From Omphalotus guepiniiformis (Eukaryota; Basidiomycota; Agaricomycetes; Agaricales; Omphalotaceae): a DNA stretch of 64,000 nt. Where the stretch lies: the NCBI GenBank assembly GCA_028554645.1, contig JAQOOI010000076.1, positions 1,860,001-1,924,000 on the forward strand, read 5' to 3'. The notes beneath the pieces were generated by a model, which was not told the DNA's origin, searched no databases, and saw only the letters and a list, made by a program, of their open reading frames with translations. Both the position numbers and the translations under genes were made by a program. This document shows, piece after piece, positions 1-11,941 of the stretch (positions within the stretch are counted from its first letter, which is position 1; every line of letters begins with the position of its first letter).

Positions 1-350
1 ACTAACTTCGAAGAAGTTCTGCCAAGGAACTAAGTGATGTAAGGTACATAGTCCTAAGTCAAGCACGCCGCTCAAGAAATAGGAAGTACCTTGATTTTCA
101 ACGTTAGTATTTCACCATCCATATTACCCATAACCAAAAAATTGGTGTCGAGCCAAACTAAGGCAGTGACTTCTGCGTGGCCCTGGTAGGTGCAGACCGG
201 TTCGCTCTTGGTCTTTCGGATGTCGTGCACTGTTACTCTTGCGTCCTCAAGGGAACATGCTATATACTTTCCATCGGGAGAGAACGCCAACGCGTTGACT
301 GAACTGGCAAGGTTATCGATGGTGAAGCTTGGCTTGTAAGACGGTGGCAT
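1..350 (-). CDS. WD40-repeat protein, 3' end beyond window
   Basis: Start ATG at 350; the first exon runs 350 to 90 (87 codons, phase 0) and is followed by a GTACTT donor (89-84). The acceptor CACTTAG at 32-30 opens a second exon (29 to 1) that leaves the window. The exon encodes two WD40 blades: a start MPPSYKPSF, then NALAFSPDGKYIAC and GHAEVTALVWLDTNFLVMG, which are standard beta-propeller signatures. WD40 proteins act as protein-interaction platforms, and nothing here fixes a partner. A broken relative lies at 5.3-7.0 kb with the same MP-[PT]-S-Y start and the same FSPDG blade, and upstream sequence near 540-560 again shows the GACGTTAAACTA string found before the blades in that copy. Whether an upstream exon exists is unclear. 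The copy seems open in the part visible. Confidence 0.6.
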
Positions 351-719
351 ATGGGGCGAGTGGAACGCGCCGCAGATCTAAGACGCGTTTTCAACATTTT
401 CAGAACGCTGCCTCGTGGTTTCCATGTGAAATGAATAATACTCCGACATGTCAAGCTGGTATCTAAAGGTCGGAATCAGTATGGGATGAAATCACGGACC
501 GTGCATCGTGATTCGCACCGTGCGTATTTCCATGCCAAGATCTGAACGGTAGTTTAACGTCGTTTCCGGACGTGAATAACCTGACGATCACACTGTGTGT
601 TGGTAAATCTAAAATATATTGGTAGACACAACATAAGCAAGTACAGAATGAAGTTCAATACACTAGATGATGACAATACACAAGATGTTGAAATGTATAC
701 AAGATGATGACGATACACG

Positions 720-840
720 TTTAACCCCAATTTGTCCACTTCTAACAGTAACTATGTACATATACTCATACTCGTAGGAGGTTTGCCCCCAATTGACCAC
801 TTTTAACAGTAACTATATACATATATTCATACTCGTAGGT
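720..840. repeat. Two-copy direct repeat, about 60 bp
   Basis: A unit of about 60 bp ending CATACTCGTAGG is present at 720-780 and again at 781-840 with a handful of substitutions. It carries a conserved AACAGTAACTAT core and lies downstream of the Spt5-like gene stop (907). No coding role is visible. The stretch 351-906 otherwise shows no gene I can support. Confidence 0.7.
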
Positions 841-906
841 GCTTAAAGCAATCATATTAGAGCATGGTGTACGGTAGCTGATTACGATTGTGATGCCTTA
901 TCTTCT

Positions 907-3771
907 CTAAAGATAGTCTTCGAAATTGCTGGTCCAATCATAGCGAACCGGTGGTATAACATACTGTTTCCTATACTCGTCTCTAAGCTGGCGCATCATA
1001 TCGTCCGCTCGGCTGCGTTCGACTCGAGAATCCGGAGTTGTCATTGCTAAACATTCTGGCAAAAGCTCGAGGATCTCGCCGGTGAGCTGTTCCCCATTGG
1101 CCCATTTATAGACCACTGCCACAATCACGATTCGCTTGGACTCAACACGCTCCTTATCAAAGAAATAAGATACCCGCCGAACATATTTGCCTGTGTGAAA
1201 TCCTTTGACAACAACCATCAGACCTGCTTCGTGGGTGACCATAAATGCTTTGGAAGCTGGCCGAACACTCGCAAGAGGGATCGGGACGATTGGATGGCGC
1301 TTGGATTTCCTTGACCGCAGTCCCAGGTCAGTAGGTGTTACTAGTCGTGTCTTTTGATCTTCAAAGGCAGAAGTGAAGACCTCTATCTCCATTCCGAAAA
1401 GACGTTCATCCAATAGCCAGTATGGTATGCATGGCTCGCTCGGAGACGGGTCATTTTCATCGCGCGAAGAAGGATCCCAAGCCGGAGGGAGTGTTTCCTC
1501 AGAACCTGTGATGTTGCGATCTCCAAGAGGTGTACTTCCACCTTCTGTCTCGCTATCTTCCGACTCTGGAACCTCCCGAGGTGTTGATGCCTTGAAGAGC
1601 GGCATTGCCTGTCGATAGTGATCGCTATTGGGGATTGGAGAGGCCTTGTAGGATGCTTTTAGTTGGAATGGAGAGTGAGGCCCAGGCGGCCGAAAGTCTG
1701 CCAACCGACGGAACACTGTAGCCTCTACAATATTGTCGTAGTCAATCCAGACAAGAGTATTAGAGATGTAAGGTGAATGATCCTCCCACTGCACACAAAT
1801 ACGCAGGCCACTGGGCGAGGTCGAGAGATTGACATCCTTTACTCGTGCGCGGCGCCCTTTGTAAATCCCTCTAATGATGAGAACGATTATTTCCCGCCAC
1901 GGAACCTTGATCGGCATGTAATGAGGATCGGACAGTGTAGCATCTGCAGGAGCTTTGCCACTAGTCCACTGAATTGGTATCGGCGTAACGCAGTTGACAT
2001 GAATAGAGACAGTCTGTGCGATTAAATGTCATTGTTATTGCTCCAGGAAGCACTACACACCCTTACCTTCATATCGGTGATTTCTTTGTCTGCTAGGACC
2101 TGCCGTACGACTGAGACACTTTGAGCATTGGCAGGAGGAGTAGACAATGCAGTCTCCCAGCCAATATGGTCGTGCGTTACCATCGTTTGAGAAGTACTCT
2201 CGGAGTGTTTACCCCGAACTTCCTCAACCCGATACAAGAGCTCAATGAATGGTGAGTCTAAGTCCTTAGGTAGCCCTACTACCCAAGCTTCAAGGCCCTC
2301 CATTTCACCACATGAGACTTTGATGTAGTCTCCCGTGCGGACAACTTTGCGTAAGTGTCGCTTTTCAATCAAGTGTTCCCCTTCATCACGAGCGTCCGGA
2401 CCTGTGAAGCGTACAACACAACGGTCGGGAAATACGTCTTGCACTGTACCAGTCGATAGTGGCGCCTCTACGTTGGCGAGCTTCACAGGCTCCCCAGGCT
2501 CGAAGACCCACAAGGGAATACCGAAGGTCGCATGTCTTGCCAGTGGGTGTCCGGATTCGCGGAATATTCCACCAACTTCAGCGGGAACATGTACATCGCC
2601 CCAGCTGACGCTGGTTGTGTTGTACGTCCGCTGAAGGAGACCGTGTCGAAACGTCTGATTGCGACACTTGTATTGGTGCTCAATCGTGGCGTGTTGCTCG
2701 ACGTGAGAATGGCCCAACAACATTCGCATTGACGCAGGTGAGAAGAGGGCCTGGGCTGGCCTTTCAGGCTTCTGCTTGCGCTTTCCTTTCCTACCACCAG
2801 CGAGGGACGAGTTTTTGTACGTGCGCAACCTAGGTATCAACAACACGCCTACGGAGTGTACGTTGCCCCCGATCGCAACATGTTCGTCGTATACTAAGCC
2901 CACGTCTCCGCGATACAGCCCGTCCTTAACCTGAACCCAGTCACCAACTTCGGGAGGGGCCTTGAATGGCGGAGCTACCCAGTGAAGTGTACGAAGCAAG
3001 TCATGGGTTGGAACGCGTCTGATGCTACGCAGTGAAGGCAAGTAACGGTTCCAATGGATATCGAATACAGGTTCACCGCCGCGCTTGAGCGTTGCTGGAT
3101 GCAGTCGCAAGAACAGACTGATTTTGCTCGACTGTGCTAGACTCTGCACCTCCACATATACTAGTCCGGTGTGAGAGCAAGATGCAAAGGCCGACCGCAA
3201 CTCCTGAACTTCGCTTTTCTGCACAAGGTCCATCAGCAGTTCATATTCTTCTCCAGGCTAGGTGAACAATTCGTCAGCACAGGACGCAGTGAGTTGGGGG
3301 TAGCAACATACCACACATTTGATCTCGAAAAGGGGCCAGTCACCAGGAAGAGTGTGTTGAAAGCCAATCATAATCTTCTCCAAGTCATCGTCTAAGTCGG
3401 AGACGTCGCCAGTAATTGGTCTACTCTCGTATCGTCGGGGTATTCGTGAGTCTACGTATTTCCGTTGGAGCAGGTCCGCAATCGGCATCGAACCGACCAA
3501 TTGCTCGTTGTGCTGGTCCTCGTCAACGACGAAATCGTTGTCCACATCTTCATCTTCTGCGAAAACTTATGGTAGTCGATGATTATATTGAAGCAATGAA
3601 CGCACCTGGCTCGCCCATCCTGCTATTCAGCCTTTCTTCTGGCAGCTCATCATCCGAGTCTCCTGCTTCGAGATCGAAAAATAGATTCAACAGTCGAGTT
3701 CTTTCGTTACCCTACACGGAGTTACTGGCGTAGTGACCTTGAGGAGGACTTTCACGTACTTGTGCGGGCAT
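907..3771 (-). CDS. Spt5-like protein (NGN + KOW domains), possibly disrupted at the N-terminus
   Basis: Exons on the minus strand: 3771-3606, 3556-3312, 3258-2067 and 1968-907; the joins at the last three introns are in phase with GT-AG borders. The protein has an acidic N-terminus (LEAGDSDDELPEE, DLDDDLEK), then an NGN-like region (FEIKCVPGEEYELLMDLVQ, VRSAFA-like ELRSAFASCSHTGLVYVEVQ), then KOW-type segments (GDWVQVKDGLYRGDVGLVYD; GDYIKVSCGEMEGLEAWVVG; and a third near RGIYKGRRARVKDVN). Spt5 is the NusG homologue that, with Spt4, promotes RNA polymerase II elongation. Agaricomycetes carry many extra Spt5-like KOW genes, and this is probably one of those rather than the essential Spt5. The frame from ATG 3771 meets TAG at 3714-3712 before the acidic region, so either translation starts later (a Met lies just before the first intron) or the copy is damaged. 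Confidence 0.65.
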
Positions 3772-3995
3772 GGTTGATCTGTGTTCAGGAGTCAGTTCAG
3801 GAATTATGTGTTAGGAGGATTTCATGAACAAGAAAGAGCCAGCGCTCGTGTCCGTGTATCTCGCCCGCAACTCACTTTTGAATTTCAGCGTTCAATACAT
3901 TGTATTCTACATGCTAGCATATAATTCTAGATCTAGTGTTGATGGTAGTTCGAGCAAGGCAGAAAACTTTTTTCAAAGTCCGCTCGTGGTACTTT

Positions 3996-4083
3996 GAGTT
4001 CGCTCCAACTCGAGATGGGGCTGATCTCGTGATCTGGTCTGGTCTGTCACGAGATCAGCCCCATCTCAAGTTGGAGCGAACTC
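3996..4083. repeat. Hairpin: 37-bp inverted repeat with 14-nt loop
   Basis: The left arm 3996-4032 (starts GAGTTCGCTCCAACT, ends TGATCTCGTGA) is the reverse complement of 4047-4083 with a single mismatch. The spacer is TCTGGTCTGGTCTG. No gene covers it. It could be a small foldback/MITE or a hairpin RNA. Confidence 0.85.
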
Positions 4084-4149
4084 TTTGCCGGTGCACCCGA
4101 CACCGTGTGAACCTTTTCCACTCCTCTTCGCAACCTCCACTATACTGAA

Positions 4150-5299
4150 GCTGGAAGACTCTGTTCGGTTGTTTTCCTAGCTTCCTCCCTACAGCCTCTT
4201 CACTAGAGTTATTCTTAGGTGTCACCAGAGTCGCAAAACTTGCAATGATGCCTGTTCAAGTAGCGCCAGCATCCTCCGTGTTGGTCATCGCCCTCAGAGA
4301 ACTCGATTTGCAATAACGGTTGAGCAATGCTCCTCCTGTTGAGGTGAGTCGCTCTTCTCATCATAGCAGTCCATATTTCTGATTGAGTATAAAGGACGCT
4401 ATCGGTATACTACTGGCCCAATCCTAGTCAGTCAAGCCCGCGTGAACGCGTCCTCGACTGATTTTGAGTGATGTTCTCTTCTATTCAACCCCACTACGCC
4501 TACCCACCTCTCTCCTGCCACACCCTTCAGATGTCAATATCAGAACGGTAAGGCGTGCGTACGGTCTCGTAGCCCTGGTCTCGAGAGCGCCTTTTGTACG
4601 TCTCGTACGACCTGAGTTCGGACGTTCTGGACATCAGCTTTTGAAACGAGCTGGCGAGTATGACGTCAGAGTCGTGGAGGTACAAGTCTTTTGGATTCTA
4701 ATTGCGCCGCTGATGTCGCCAGGTCCAAATTCTGTGTGCCCATCTGCCTCGATTCCTTGTAGGTGACCGTATGTCTTTTACCTGCTGCTGAGATCTGACA
4801 TTTCTTTCGCATTCTAGACCCTGATTGTCTTCGGCTGGCTTATTGTACGTAGTTATGCATTTTTGATTCCAGGCTGGTCTGATGATGTTCTCCGTAGCTT
4901 CCGCTCTCAGATGGTGTGAACGTGGTATAGACGAGGTAGATGCTGGTTCAGGAGCTGACTGGATGCAGAAGGGTTCGTGTTGGGGTGAGGGGAATTCGGG
5001 ATTCGAGGACAGGAGTAGAGGGGAAACCCAAAATCGAAAGTCTACCCTCCCTGCCCCCACCGGACAACTGCATTTCGGATCTCGTGGCCCTCTGCCTGTC
5101 TCGGATACACCGAGGACAAGGTCAAACTTTAGTCAGCGGATCGTTCGTGACAGTCATTTCAACCCTCATACTCGAGCAGTTGAGGGTGAAGTGGTGCCGT
5201 ATCATATCGTACATACATATGTCCTACAATGAATTGCCGAATTTTTCATGTTAGTGTTCAACTGTATGTTAGCTGAACAATACACATGAGTTTCCAATA
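4150..5299. other. No gene supported
   Basis: Short open frames occur on both strands, but none has recognisable protein sequence or a consistent exon structure. Composition resembles the decayed sequence around it. Confidence 0.5.
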
Positions 5300-6990
5300 G
5301 ATGTCGTGCAGCTAGAAGACACCAGTAAAAGCGAAGCAAACGGAAGATCCTCTGCTGATCTGAGGAATATAGACAATGAGGATGACGATAATTACAGAGC
5401 ACGTCTAGATCCGCGCTTCGCGAACGATGTCCGGGACGACGTTAAACTACGATATGGAGAGCAAGTGAGTATATTATTATTCTAGCACGCATACATGCAC
5501 ATTGATAGGTTTAGATCTTCTGTTTATCACGCTCAGTCATCACAGATGCTGTCCTTTTGCGCATGTAAAAGATGTGGCTGATAGTAGAAAACTCTGCTGC
5601 AATCCCCTCAAACCACTTGTAACTATTATGCCCACATCCTATCGGTCTGGATATTCGAGCAAGTCCAGCCTATTCATGCTCTCGCGTTTTCACCGGATGG
5701 CAATCTCCTTGCGTCTGCAAGCCCTAGCGACAACCATAACCTCAATTTTATGCTATCGGCGACACTAGCGGTGTGCTAATATCCTGGTATCGGGAACCCA
5801 TTATCGTAATATCCTTACGGTGGTTCAATAACACCACAATGATAGCTGGCTATCTTCGTGGCAACATCCGTATCTTCACAATAAGCTATGTACGTTTTCG
5901 GGCACGTCTCACGTCCTTGTACTGAAGAGTTAGCTATCACAGGACTAAGACCCGCACCAGGCCTGTCTACGAGGGCGGTTCAGTGGTCAAATCCATTGAA
6001 GTGTCAAAAACCGTGTTAGTCAATTTTGGCACTGGGCCGTGTATTGTTTCAATAGACAGAAACAGTGAGCAGTGTTTTATGAGCAGTGTTTTATGGTACA
6101 GGCGAAGACTTATCGTTTCCTGTAGTGCGCAGCTGGGAACTACGAGGCTCTTTCAAATTGCGCGGCATCGCTGATGCAGATGGAATCACTCCCCTGCCTG
6201 TCATTGTTACTGTCACTCATTTTTTGAGCAGTCAGGAAGTGCTAGTCACGTTCTTACATCATGGTTTGTGGTACGTTCGTTCAGGTCGAATATTTGATGT
6301 GCCATACTGAAGTCTCACCGTGAAGGATCTTCGATACTGAAAGCGGCAATGGAATTTGGAAGTATGGACTGACTATCATGTGGTACGTCGCTAGCAGCTG
6401 TAGTATATCGCCAAACTCATGTTGGATCAGTGGGGCATCAGCTAATTCCCCTGATCATACAGCAATCTTCAATCAGGACTGGATTGGTTTGACCTACTTG
6501 AATGCTGCAAGGTTCACTCGTCCGACGAGCAAATGGATCAGGAGGTTAATCACCTCCTTCCTGTCATTTTTATTGACAATGGGAAAGCGGCAATCATGGG
6601 CACGTCTCATGGTGTTGCCAGTATATTCGCGACTGAACATGGAGAGAGAGTCCAGACGTTAGACGTAGACGGTAGGTGTCTGTGACACTGCTGCTTTTGC
6701 TGGACCCACTAACTTCTCAATGCAGGCAGTATGAAGATCAGCGCTCTAGTATGTCACATATCGAGTGCATGCCACGAATGCTGACACTTATTTGTCGGCG
6801 TTTGTTTATCGTGACAACGGGCTGAAATTCATTGCGACGGGTTCAGACAGTGAGAGTGACACTGTACGCATTTGGGTGGACGACTCCGAGGTATCCCAAG
6901 AGGACCTCCGAAAGTATTTGCGCAAACTAGCACGATACGTTGCATATGCAGCATTCGCCTTGATATTTCCATTCATAGTTAGCCGCCCCA
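5300..6990 (+). pseudogene. WD40-repeat / membrane protein relic
   Basis: Exon-like pieces of a WD40 protein are visible in order. 5300-5464 encodes an acidic segment ending RDDVKLRYGEQ before a GTGAGT donor. About 5589-5750 contains PIHALAFSPDGNLLASAS. About 5757-5886 contains GDTSGVLISWYREPIIVIS and continues to RIFTISY. 6557-6671 contains FIDNGKAAIMGTSHGVASIF. 6805-6990 contains GLKFIATGSDSESDTVRIWV followed by a hydrophobic segment AYAAFALIFPFIVS. The blade pieces are in different frames: one switch occurs near 5750 inside the DNHNLNF/YAIGDTSG region, with no intron to explain it. The architecture (propeller, then one membrane segment) matches the edge gene at 1-350 in its first blade. 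I read this as a broken paralog, though some shifts could be undetected introns. Confidence 0.5.
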
Positions 6991-7979
6991 GCACTATACT
7001 CGCTCTATTGGCTTCAAGCCACACTACATTGGTTGTGCCAGACTTTGATCAAGTTCGGTTTGGATTCGACATCGTCGTCGAAGGCCTTCCATTGGTACTG
7101 AATCTCAGCACGGCCTGTCATGGGTGCAAGCTCATTTCTAGTAGCTTTGTGCCGGATTCCCAGCAAACTGCGTTGGGGTTGATGTTCGTGATCCGCGAGT
7201 TTCGACCAAATCTAGCTCAGGCCCTTCGAGGGGCTCGTCGTTGCTGGTGTCGTACCCGACCTTCATATGGTGTTATCTGGCCTTGAGCTCATAATCCGTG
7301 GTATCTTCAGCATCTCCACACTCAACGAGCCTCTACTTCTCTCTCGCGTGGAAGAAATGGGGTGGTTGGCTAGTGTACGAGCCATTTTGCAGTTCTTCGG
7401 GCTGGGATAATTTTTTAGATTGGTGTTTCACGGAATATATTCTAGTATCTAGATATTGTGTTCTGCTCTGAGCTATGTAATGCAATATGCTTCCAATCAA
7501 ATGCATGCATAAGAGTAAGGGATCAGACACGTCTTACATAGCAAGACGATCCATCATGCTTGAGGTTGGCTGTGGTATCATTCAAGGATACAGACGCAGG
7601 GAGTATATAGCGTGACTATTAGCCAACGTGGCGTCCGAAACCGACGTTAAACTATGCTTGAACGGACAGGTATGCATCACTCGCACCTCAATTCATTCAT
7701 TCTTTTATGATTGCAATGCTCGGAACGACATCATATCCTCATGCTTACGAGGATGCTGTTCATAAGAACATTTAATGGCTTCAGCATGTTTTTACTCAAT
7801 ATTAATCAACAATGCCTACATTCCCAGACGCGGATGAATTTTATCGCATGCTCCATCCCTCTATACGTTTGTGTTGTTGGCAGGCCGTACAGCGGCGGTA
7901 ATGGTAGGCATTCTTCCAAATCCTCATGTTCGCGATTGCTGACAGGTGATTTTGTTCAGAACGGTAACAATCTCTCTAC

Positions 7980-8815
7980 ACGCACGCTGTCGAGCTCCAC
8001 CTTTTCGCCTCTGGTTTCGAATGAGTTGAGAGTGGAGAACCAACATCTGGCTCTACAGACTTGGCATGGTCAACTGGTGGATTTTATGTCGAATTTGCCT
8101 CCTGCACTTGGTTGGAGTGTGGATAACTTCAAGATGCAGGCTGCTAGGCGCAGAGGCTTAACACCCCAGCATTGCGCAAGGACTGACGAAACTACGACAG
8201 GGTTCCTTTCTCTTCCTAGATCTATGGGCCAACGCAATGCTTGCTATCATACACCATCCGAATTTGGGAAGAAACAGGGACTTGGGATTCGCGAGTGTAA
8301 TTTCCGGAGCAGCTAACGGAGATAGCATGGCGAATCTAGCTTCAACTTCAACGAATTTCCTCGCATCGTATCCGAGGCCACCGCCAATGTCATACACTTC
8401 ATCCCCACAGAGCGATCTTACAGTCACCTCGAGCCACAACTACGATGAAACCAGCGGTGTAAACGGGGCTTCTGGGTGTCCGGCACATTCGTACCCTTCT
8501 CCGAGCCAGTCAACGTTCAAACGTTCGATCGAGCTCTCCCTTGCGTCTTCGAGGCATATTGCGGAATGTCTAGTCTCTGCGGATCTGTTCGATGCGAGCT
8601 CGTATTGCGCGAATCCGTCTATCAATCAGTGTCTGTTTATCGCGGGCGTGGCGTTTGTATTTGATGCACAGATGGACGCTGAAGAGGCGGGTGGTGTCGG
8701 TGGGGAAGTACTAGGAACGAGTTCATTAATGCGCTGGTGAAGCAAAACCTTTCGGCGTTGTTGAGGGCTTTGAAGAGAATGGAAGAGTTTTGGAGTGGGT
8801 TGGGGTATATCATCA
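7980..8815 (+). pseudogene. Fungal Zn2Cys6 transcription factor, C-terminal relic
   Basis: The stretch translates piecewise into the 'fungal-specific transcription factor' regulatory region. ELRVENQHLALQTWHGQLVD then LPPALGWSVDNF lies near 8025-8130. A frame change leads to LDLWANAMLAIIHHPNLG (about 8215-8270), then SIELSLASSRHIAECLVSAD and CLFIAGVAFVFDAQMDAEE (8535-8685). Another change leads to [20 protein letters not shown] and [11 protein letters not shown] (8713-8811). The Zn-cluster DNA-binding domain is missing upstream and at least two frameshifts break the frame. The family regulates transcription in the nucleus; this piece is very unlikely to be functional. It abuts the MEF2 relic directly, so the two decayed genes probably came in, or were left, together. 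Confidence 0.7.
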
Positions 8816-8878
8816 GTGTGAGTTTATCGCATTGGCATTGTGGATTAGGGGAGAATGCTCATTCACATCTCACAGGTG

Positions 8879-10252
8879 CTTGGATATAGGAAGCACTACT
8901 ACAGATTTTCTTCCTGCCGAACGGGAACGCGGAATTACGGTTCAGTCCGCGAGCATTCCCGTCAAATGGAAGGACTGGACCTTCAATTTAATCGACACGC
9001 CGGGCCATGCAGATTTCGGAATGGAGGTCGAAAGTGCAAGTTGTGCTGTCGATGGTGCTGTTGTCCTCATCGACTCAGTAGGTGTGGAAGCGCAGACAAA
9101 AGGTGTCTGGCGACAATTGGATAGGTGTGTGGTCTAGGTGAAAAATCTGCCGCCTATGTAACGATTGTAGCTCATCACCATCTCATTAGATATGGCGTTA
9201 GTACCCGAATGGTATTTTTGAATAAATTAGACCGTCCTGGAGCCTCCTTCGTGTCCTCACTCCGTTCATTGTTGACACATCGTCTTCATCCCCACCCTAT
9301 GGTTTTGACGACTTCATGAGGAAGCTCATCGTTGTTCATCGACTACCAATTGCGTCGTTTATTTCTGCGGACTATACACACGCTGAACCTGGTATTCGAG
9401 GTATAGTCGATCTTGTGAGATGGGAGCTTTGGCATTATAGTGAAGATGGCTAGTCAACTCGTCATGCTCTGCCTGTTGACGCCAAAGCGTTGGAAACCCT
9501 CGAATTCCTGTTATCGTGAAACGTTAGGATCCGAGCCTGCAGCTTCTTCCAGCTCTTTCCTTGACCAAGCAGAGGTGGCTGTGGCTGTTGGTCTGGATAT
9601 CCGGCCCTTGGCAGACGACGAAGAAGGTCATCCACTCTGGGATGGCAATGTAGTGTTGGACAAGGCAGGAAAAATTCCATCTCCGGAGTCTTATCCGGCC
9701 ACGCCTGAAGCCTTTATCGCCTCTGGGATTGCCAGTGCCTTGTCAAACTCCCCACATTCCTCGCTCCCTATGTCTCACGTTCGAATACAAATCAAGCCTT
9801 GGAGCACCCCATCGCCTCTGTCAATTCTCACTGGGGCAAGCGCTATAATCTTGCTTAATCGACTACGTGAATCTGGCATGGGACCTCTTATGGAGCCATA
9901 CTTCCTCTTTAAGGTGACTGTGTCCGCAGACAGTCTTGGAAAAGTGGTCTAGGACCTACGGAACACGGTGCAGAGCTGCAGGGTATGGGTGCTGACGGTG
10001 CGGATGAGTTGGGCGGATATTCTGATGAAGGCAACTATACCCCCCCCCCCAGAATGGCTGTCCCCGTCTGCGTCTGGCTCTCTGAGAGTTTCTGGTGCAG
10101 GTCCACGTCGTAAACGTTCCATCCACGTCCTCGCTCCGCTGAGCCAAATGCAGGACTACAACAGCCGTTTGCGCGCATCTTCAGACGGACATTTTGAGAT
10201 GGTCACTGTCCGGTTTCGTACAGTTTCTGAAGCTCGAAAAATGGAGATTTAA
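8879..10252 (+). pseudogene. MEF2: Mitochondrial elongation factor G2 (MEF2-type GTPase) relic
   Basis: Clear fragments of the mitochondrial ribosome-recycling GTPase EF-G2. [20 protein letters not shown] (G2 region), [16 protein letters not shown] (G3), then, after a still recognisable intron (9126-9189), RMVFLNKLDRPGA (G4, NKLD), and AEPGIRGIVDLVRWE. Sequence then jumps to domain IV (HPLWDGNVVLDKAGK, IASALSNSPHSSLPMSHVRI) and domain V (SGMGPLMEPYFLFKV, RKRSIHVLAPLSQMQDYNSR). The P-loop (G1) and most of domains II-III are absent. A CAG-to-TAG type stop ends the frame at 9950-9952, a frameshift follows at once, and another occurs at the ten-C run near 10041-10050. The retained intron shows that it is a DNA-level copy and not a processed one. 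An intact MEF2 must exist elsewhere in the genome. Confidence 0.85.
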
Positions 10253-10512
10253 GGGAAATCGGTCGAGCTTGACTGTCATCTGACTGAAAATGTTCTCGAC
10301 ATCTTCTCTTTATGAACGCCAACTATCACCCAAACGAATAGTAGGACGAGAACGTGAGGGGTTGGGGAAGCCTATGACGTACAAAAAGAACAATAGAACT
10401 CAGCGACCATTCTTTCGTAGAAGCGCATTCATAGTTATAGAGCACACGCGCTGGATCGTCGAGTAATGGCTCCGTACTTGGAAATAAATATGTATGCACT
10501 ATCGAATTATCG

Positions 10513-11500
10513 TCACAACTCTCGGAATTCGTCTGCATCACCAAAGAACACGGCGCCCTCCATATCTTCGTCGTCCTCTACAGCTCCCGCTCGCACTTCT
10601 CCAGCAGCGTTGAGGACTTGGCTGAATGCCATCATGCCTCCACGGTGATCGTTGTCTGCATACCCGGGGCGTTCTGCATCGGTGGAAGGTAGAAAAGGGC
10701 GGGCAATTGTTTCAGTAAAAACGAAAGGCGTTTCACTCCTCTCCCTTTCGTCAGGATCAGGAAAAAAACAATTGTGTTTGAGATCGTGCACGCGAACTAG
10801 TTTGTGCAGCAGTTATTAAATCGAGAGGCGCTATACTTGGTGCACGAGGTGTTCGGAACGGAAATAGATGGTACTTGAGGTGGAGCAGATAATGGAGGCC
10901 AAGGCTCTACCACGATACATAGACAGTTGCCGAAAATGCTGAATCCTTGATAATTAAGACGTAGCACGGGTTTTGGCTTTTCCTCCTCTTCCTCAATGTC
11001 AAGGGAGAAATGAATAGTCTTGACTCGTTTTTTCTGCTCCGCGAGGTTGGAACGTAAGCGTCGTCATCTTCAAGTACATCGCCTTCCATCTGTGCGTCTC
11101 CATCATGATCGAAACCTTCACCTTCACCTTCCTGCTGCAATGCCACATCAACCTCGGTTTGACCATCCGCACTTTTAGCAGACCGGGTAGATCACCGAAT
11201 GTTTGAAGAGCCTGCCTGCACAATGCTTCCTTCTTCGTCATCGGAGGACGACGCACTTTCGTCCGAATCGCTTCCATCAACCGCTCTGCCTTTTCCTTTT
11301 GTCTTGCGTTTCTTCTGAGCGCGCTGCTCTCTTGGTGCGGCTTTTGTTTTGCGCTTAATGCTCTGATTCCCTTTGAAATGGGCAGAGATTGGGGGCGGCA
11401 TCAAAGGTGCTGCCGCGTAAATTCGTGTCTGCGAAAGGTCAACAACGATCTCGACCCGATCCCCGTGAATTTTCATGAGTCCAACGTTGTTGATTCCCAC
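10513..11500 (-). pseudogene. Frameshifted acidic nuclear-type protein, family unrecognised
   Basis: Reading the minus strand, the piece begins GINNVGLMKIHGDRVEIVVD, continues through a basic cluster (KKRKTKGKGR), a Ser/Asp tract (SDSDESASSSDDEEGS), an acidic stretch ending DVLEDDDAYVP, then RVKTIHFSLDIEEEEEKPKP and VLRLNYQGFSIFGNCLCIVV, then GGMMAFSQVLNAAGEVRAGA and a C-terminus FFGDADEFREL. These blocks sit in three frames. Some changes may be introns, but at least two (between DDDAYVP and RVKTIHF, and near 10790) have no splice motifs. The basic/acidic composition suggests a nuclear protein. I do not recognise the family and assign no function. It sits in the same run of decayed genes as the MEF2 and transcription-factor relics. 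Confidence 0.5.
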
Positions 11501-11941
11501 TTTCGATGGAAAAGCAGTTCAGTCTGAACACACTTTCGGCAACACTGGAAATCAGTTCCTCGCAATAAACACCCCTCCCTCACCGTTCGACATTCTCATT
11601 ACACTCGAATTCTCTCTGTACCCAAACAATCCGCGCCACGGTACTGCTCATTATCCCTCCTTCTCTTGGTACCTCGCGCTGAGGATCCCCATTACTGAAG
11701 TTCTCTCTGTACCCAAACAATCCGCGCCGCGTTACTGATTATCCCTCGCGCTGAGGATCGTCTTTCAGACAAGTGCGTGGAATTCACTCAATGACCCAGA
11801 GAAGCGCGTTGCTGACTTTCTTCCTTAGCAAGCCATACTTTCAATAATATCAACATGTAGGTTGTTTTTAAATTTATGACTTAAACTTATTGGTCTGACC
11901 AAAACTCTCGCCATCAACCTTCCCTTCACCCTCTTGCGAAG

